A DNA stretch of 64,000 nucleotides from Linepithema humile (Eukaryota; Arthropoda; Insecta; Hymenoptera; Formicidae). The DNA lies in assembly GCF_040581485.1 (NCBI RefSeq), contig NC_090134.1, forward strand, positions 7,564,001 through 7,628,000. The letters run 5' to 3'. Below, one piece after another: positions 63,201-64,000 of this stretch. The number at the start of each line of letters is the position of its first letter. Positions within the stretch are counted from its first letter, which is position 1. The notes beneath the pieces are model-generated. The model searched no databases. It was not told the origin of the DNA and worked only from the letters and a program-made list of their open reading frames with translations. The position numbers and the translations under genes are program-made.

Positions 63201-64000
63201 TCACAAATTTATTTGGATAATTGAGAGTCGATGGATTTTTAAACGCGTACAGAATGCGAAGTCTGTTGTGCTTCGATTTTTTCAATTCTTATATTTAATT
63301 AATTTTAAATGACATTGTGATCTTACTTTATTTAGAAAAAAAATTTTTTTTAACAGTGAAATATCTTTAGTCTGACAAAAAATAACTAAAAAATAAATAA
63401 AATATATTTATGATATATAAAGTTTTATAGAGTCATTAAAACATTAATTAATTGTTATAATATTCAATTATTTAGGTTTGAGAATTCCTTAATCTAAATT
63501 TTTAAAAATATATGATTGATAACCGGAAGTAATCTTAGCTCTTTCCGTTAATAAACCGTCTTTTTCATCACATATTACGCTTGCAACGCGAAACTTTTTT
63601 CGGCATCTCTCGTACGTTTAATTGCGGAAAAAACACGTAGATGAACAAGATTTCAGTCGGTATTCTCTTCATCGGACGGAGAGGAATTTCCCGTGCAAAT
63701 CCCGCAGGAATGCGGACCGTCGTTAACGAAAACACGCTCCTTTTCTCGCCTTACGAGCCACCTTCTCGCCCTTACGTCTCCTTTATGGGCTTTGCATACC
63801 GGGGGAAATCTCACCGATGATCTAGTAACGACGGCAACGCTGCAATTACACGATGCTACTATGCAGGATGTCTCGAAAAGGTGCGCACCATTCGTCAGGA
63901 TGCTGTTCGTGAAGGAATTCCAAGTTTCTCGTGCCTTATCTTTTTTAAGTTAAAAATTCTTTCAAGGTGAATGTATAATTATCGGTATTAAATGCAGCAA
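60278..64000. other. Partial intron of the Ras-like gene, to window end
   Basis: No exon with a SAK-type G5 motif or C-terminal tail was found, so the gene continues beyond 64000. The part at 61.4-61.9 and around 62.2-62.5 kb is GC-rich; the rest is AT-rich. Short degenerate repeats occur at 60624-60680 (tgtattc words) and 62570-62690. Confidence 0.5.

Noticed and set aside
1..64000. CRISPR arrays, operons, prophage or bacterial features
   Set aside because: The window has eukaryotic introns and regulatory structure. No spaced identical repeats or bacterial gene clusters were seen.

Overview
The window is animal nuclear DNA, most likely from a hymenopteran insect and probably an ant. It is AT-rich, with GC-richer islands at promoters. 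Its genes are split by GT-AG introns, and the recognisable proteins are insect-like: Medea/Smad4, SPAG1, mitoribosomal mRpS26 and a RERG/RASL12-type small GTPase. The species call is an inference from general character, not from a search. Exon borders below were read by hand from splice signals, and the reading frame was checked across every junction.

Layout. 1-4.9 kb: AT-rich DNA with an isolated RFX X-box (926-939) and a GC-rich promoter-like block (about 2.06-2.76 kb). 5.28-9.03 kb (+): a four-exon gene for a 689-aa uncharacterised nuclear-looking protein with a SAP-like N-terminus. On the minus strand, two exons (10083-10248 and 4977-5239) join in frame into a possible 142-aa protein, so the plus-strand gene would lie inside its intron. 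11.26-12.09 kb (-): mRpS26. 12.1-17.4 kb: non-coding, with a hAT-type MITE near its right end. 17.46-22.70 kb (-): the complete 11-exon coding sequence of Medea (co-Smad), with a foldback transposon in one intron. 23.76-24.26 kb: a small MITE and a tRNA-Ala(CGC). 24.4-26.13 kb: diverged direct repeats. 26.46-30.92 kb (-): the complete nine-exon coding sequence of SPAG1, a dynein-arm assembly factor, with a textbook X-box about 210 bp upstream of its start codon. 31.9-64 kb (+): a Ras-like GTPase gene transcribed divergently from SPAG1. It has a candidate non-coding first exon at about 31.9-32.41 kb and coding exons at 36.4, 40.9, 45.2 and 60.1 kb. Its 3' end lies beyond the window.

The genes do not form a pathway together. 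Medea transduces BMP/activin signals, SPAG1 builds motile or sensory cilia and sperm tails, mRpS26 belongs to the mitochondrial ribosome, and the GTPase is a probable signalling switch with a non-canonical catalytic motif. About half of the window is introns of the GTPase gene. These hold small inverted-repeat elements, degenerate tandem repeats and GC-rich islands but no second gene that I can support.
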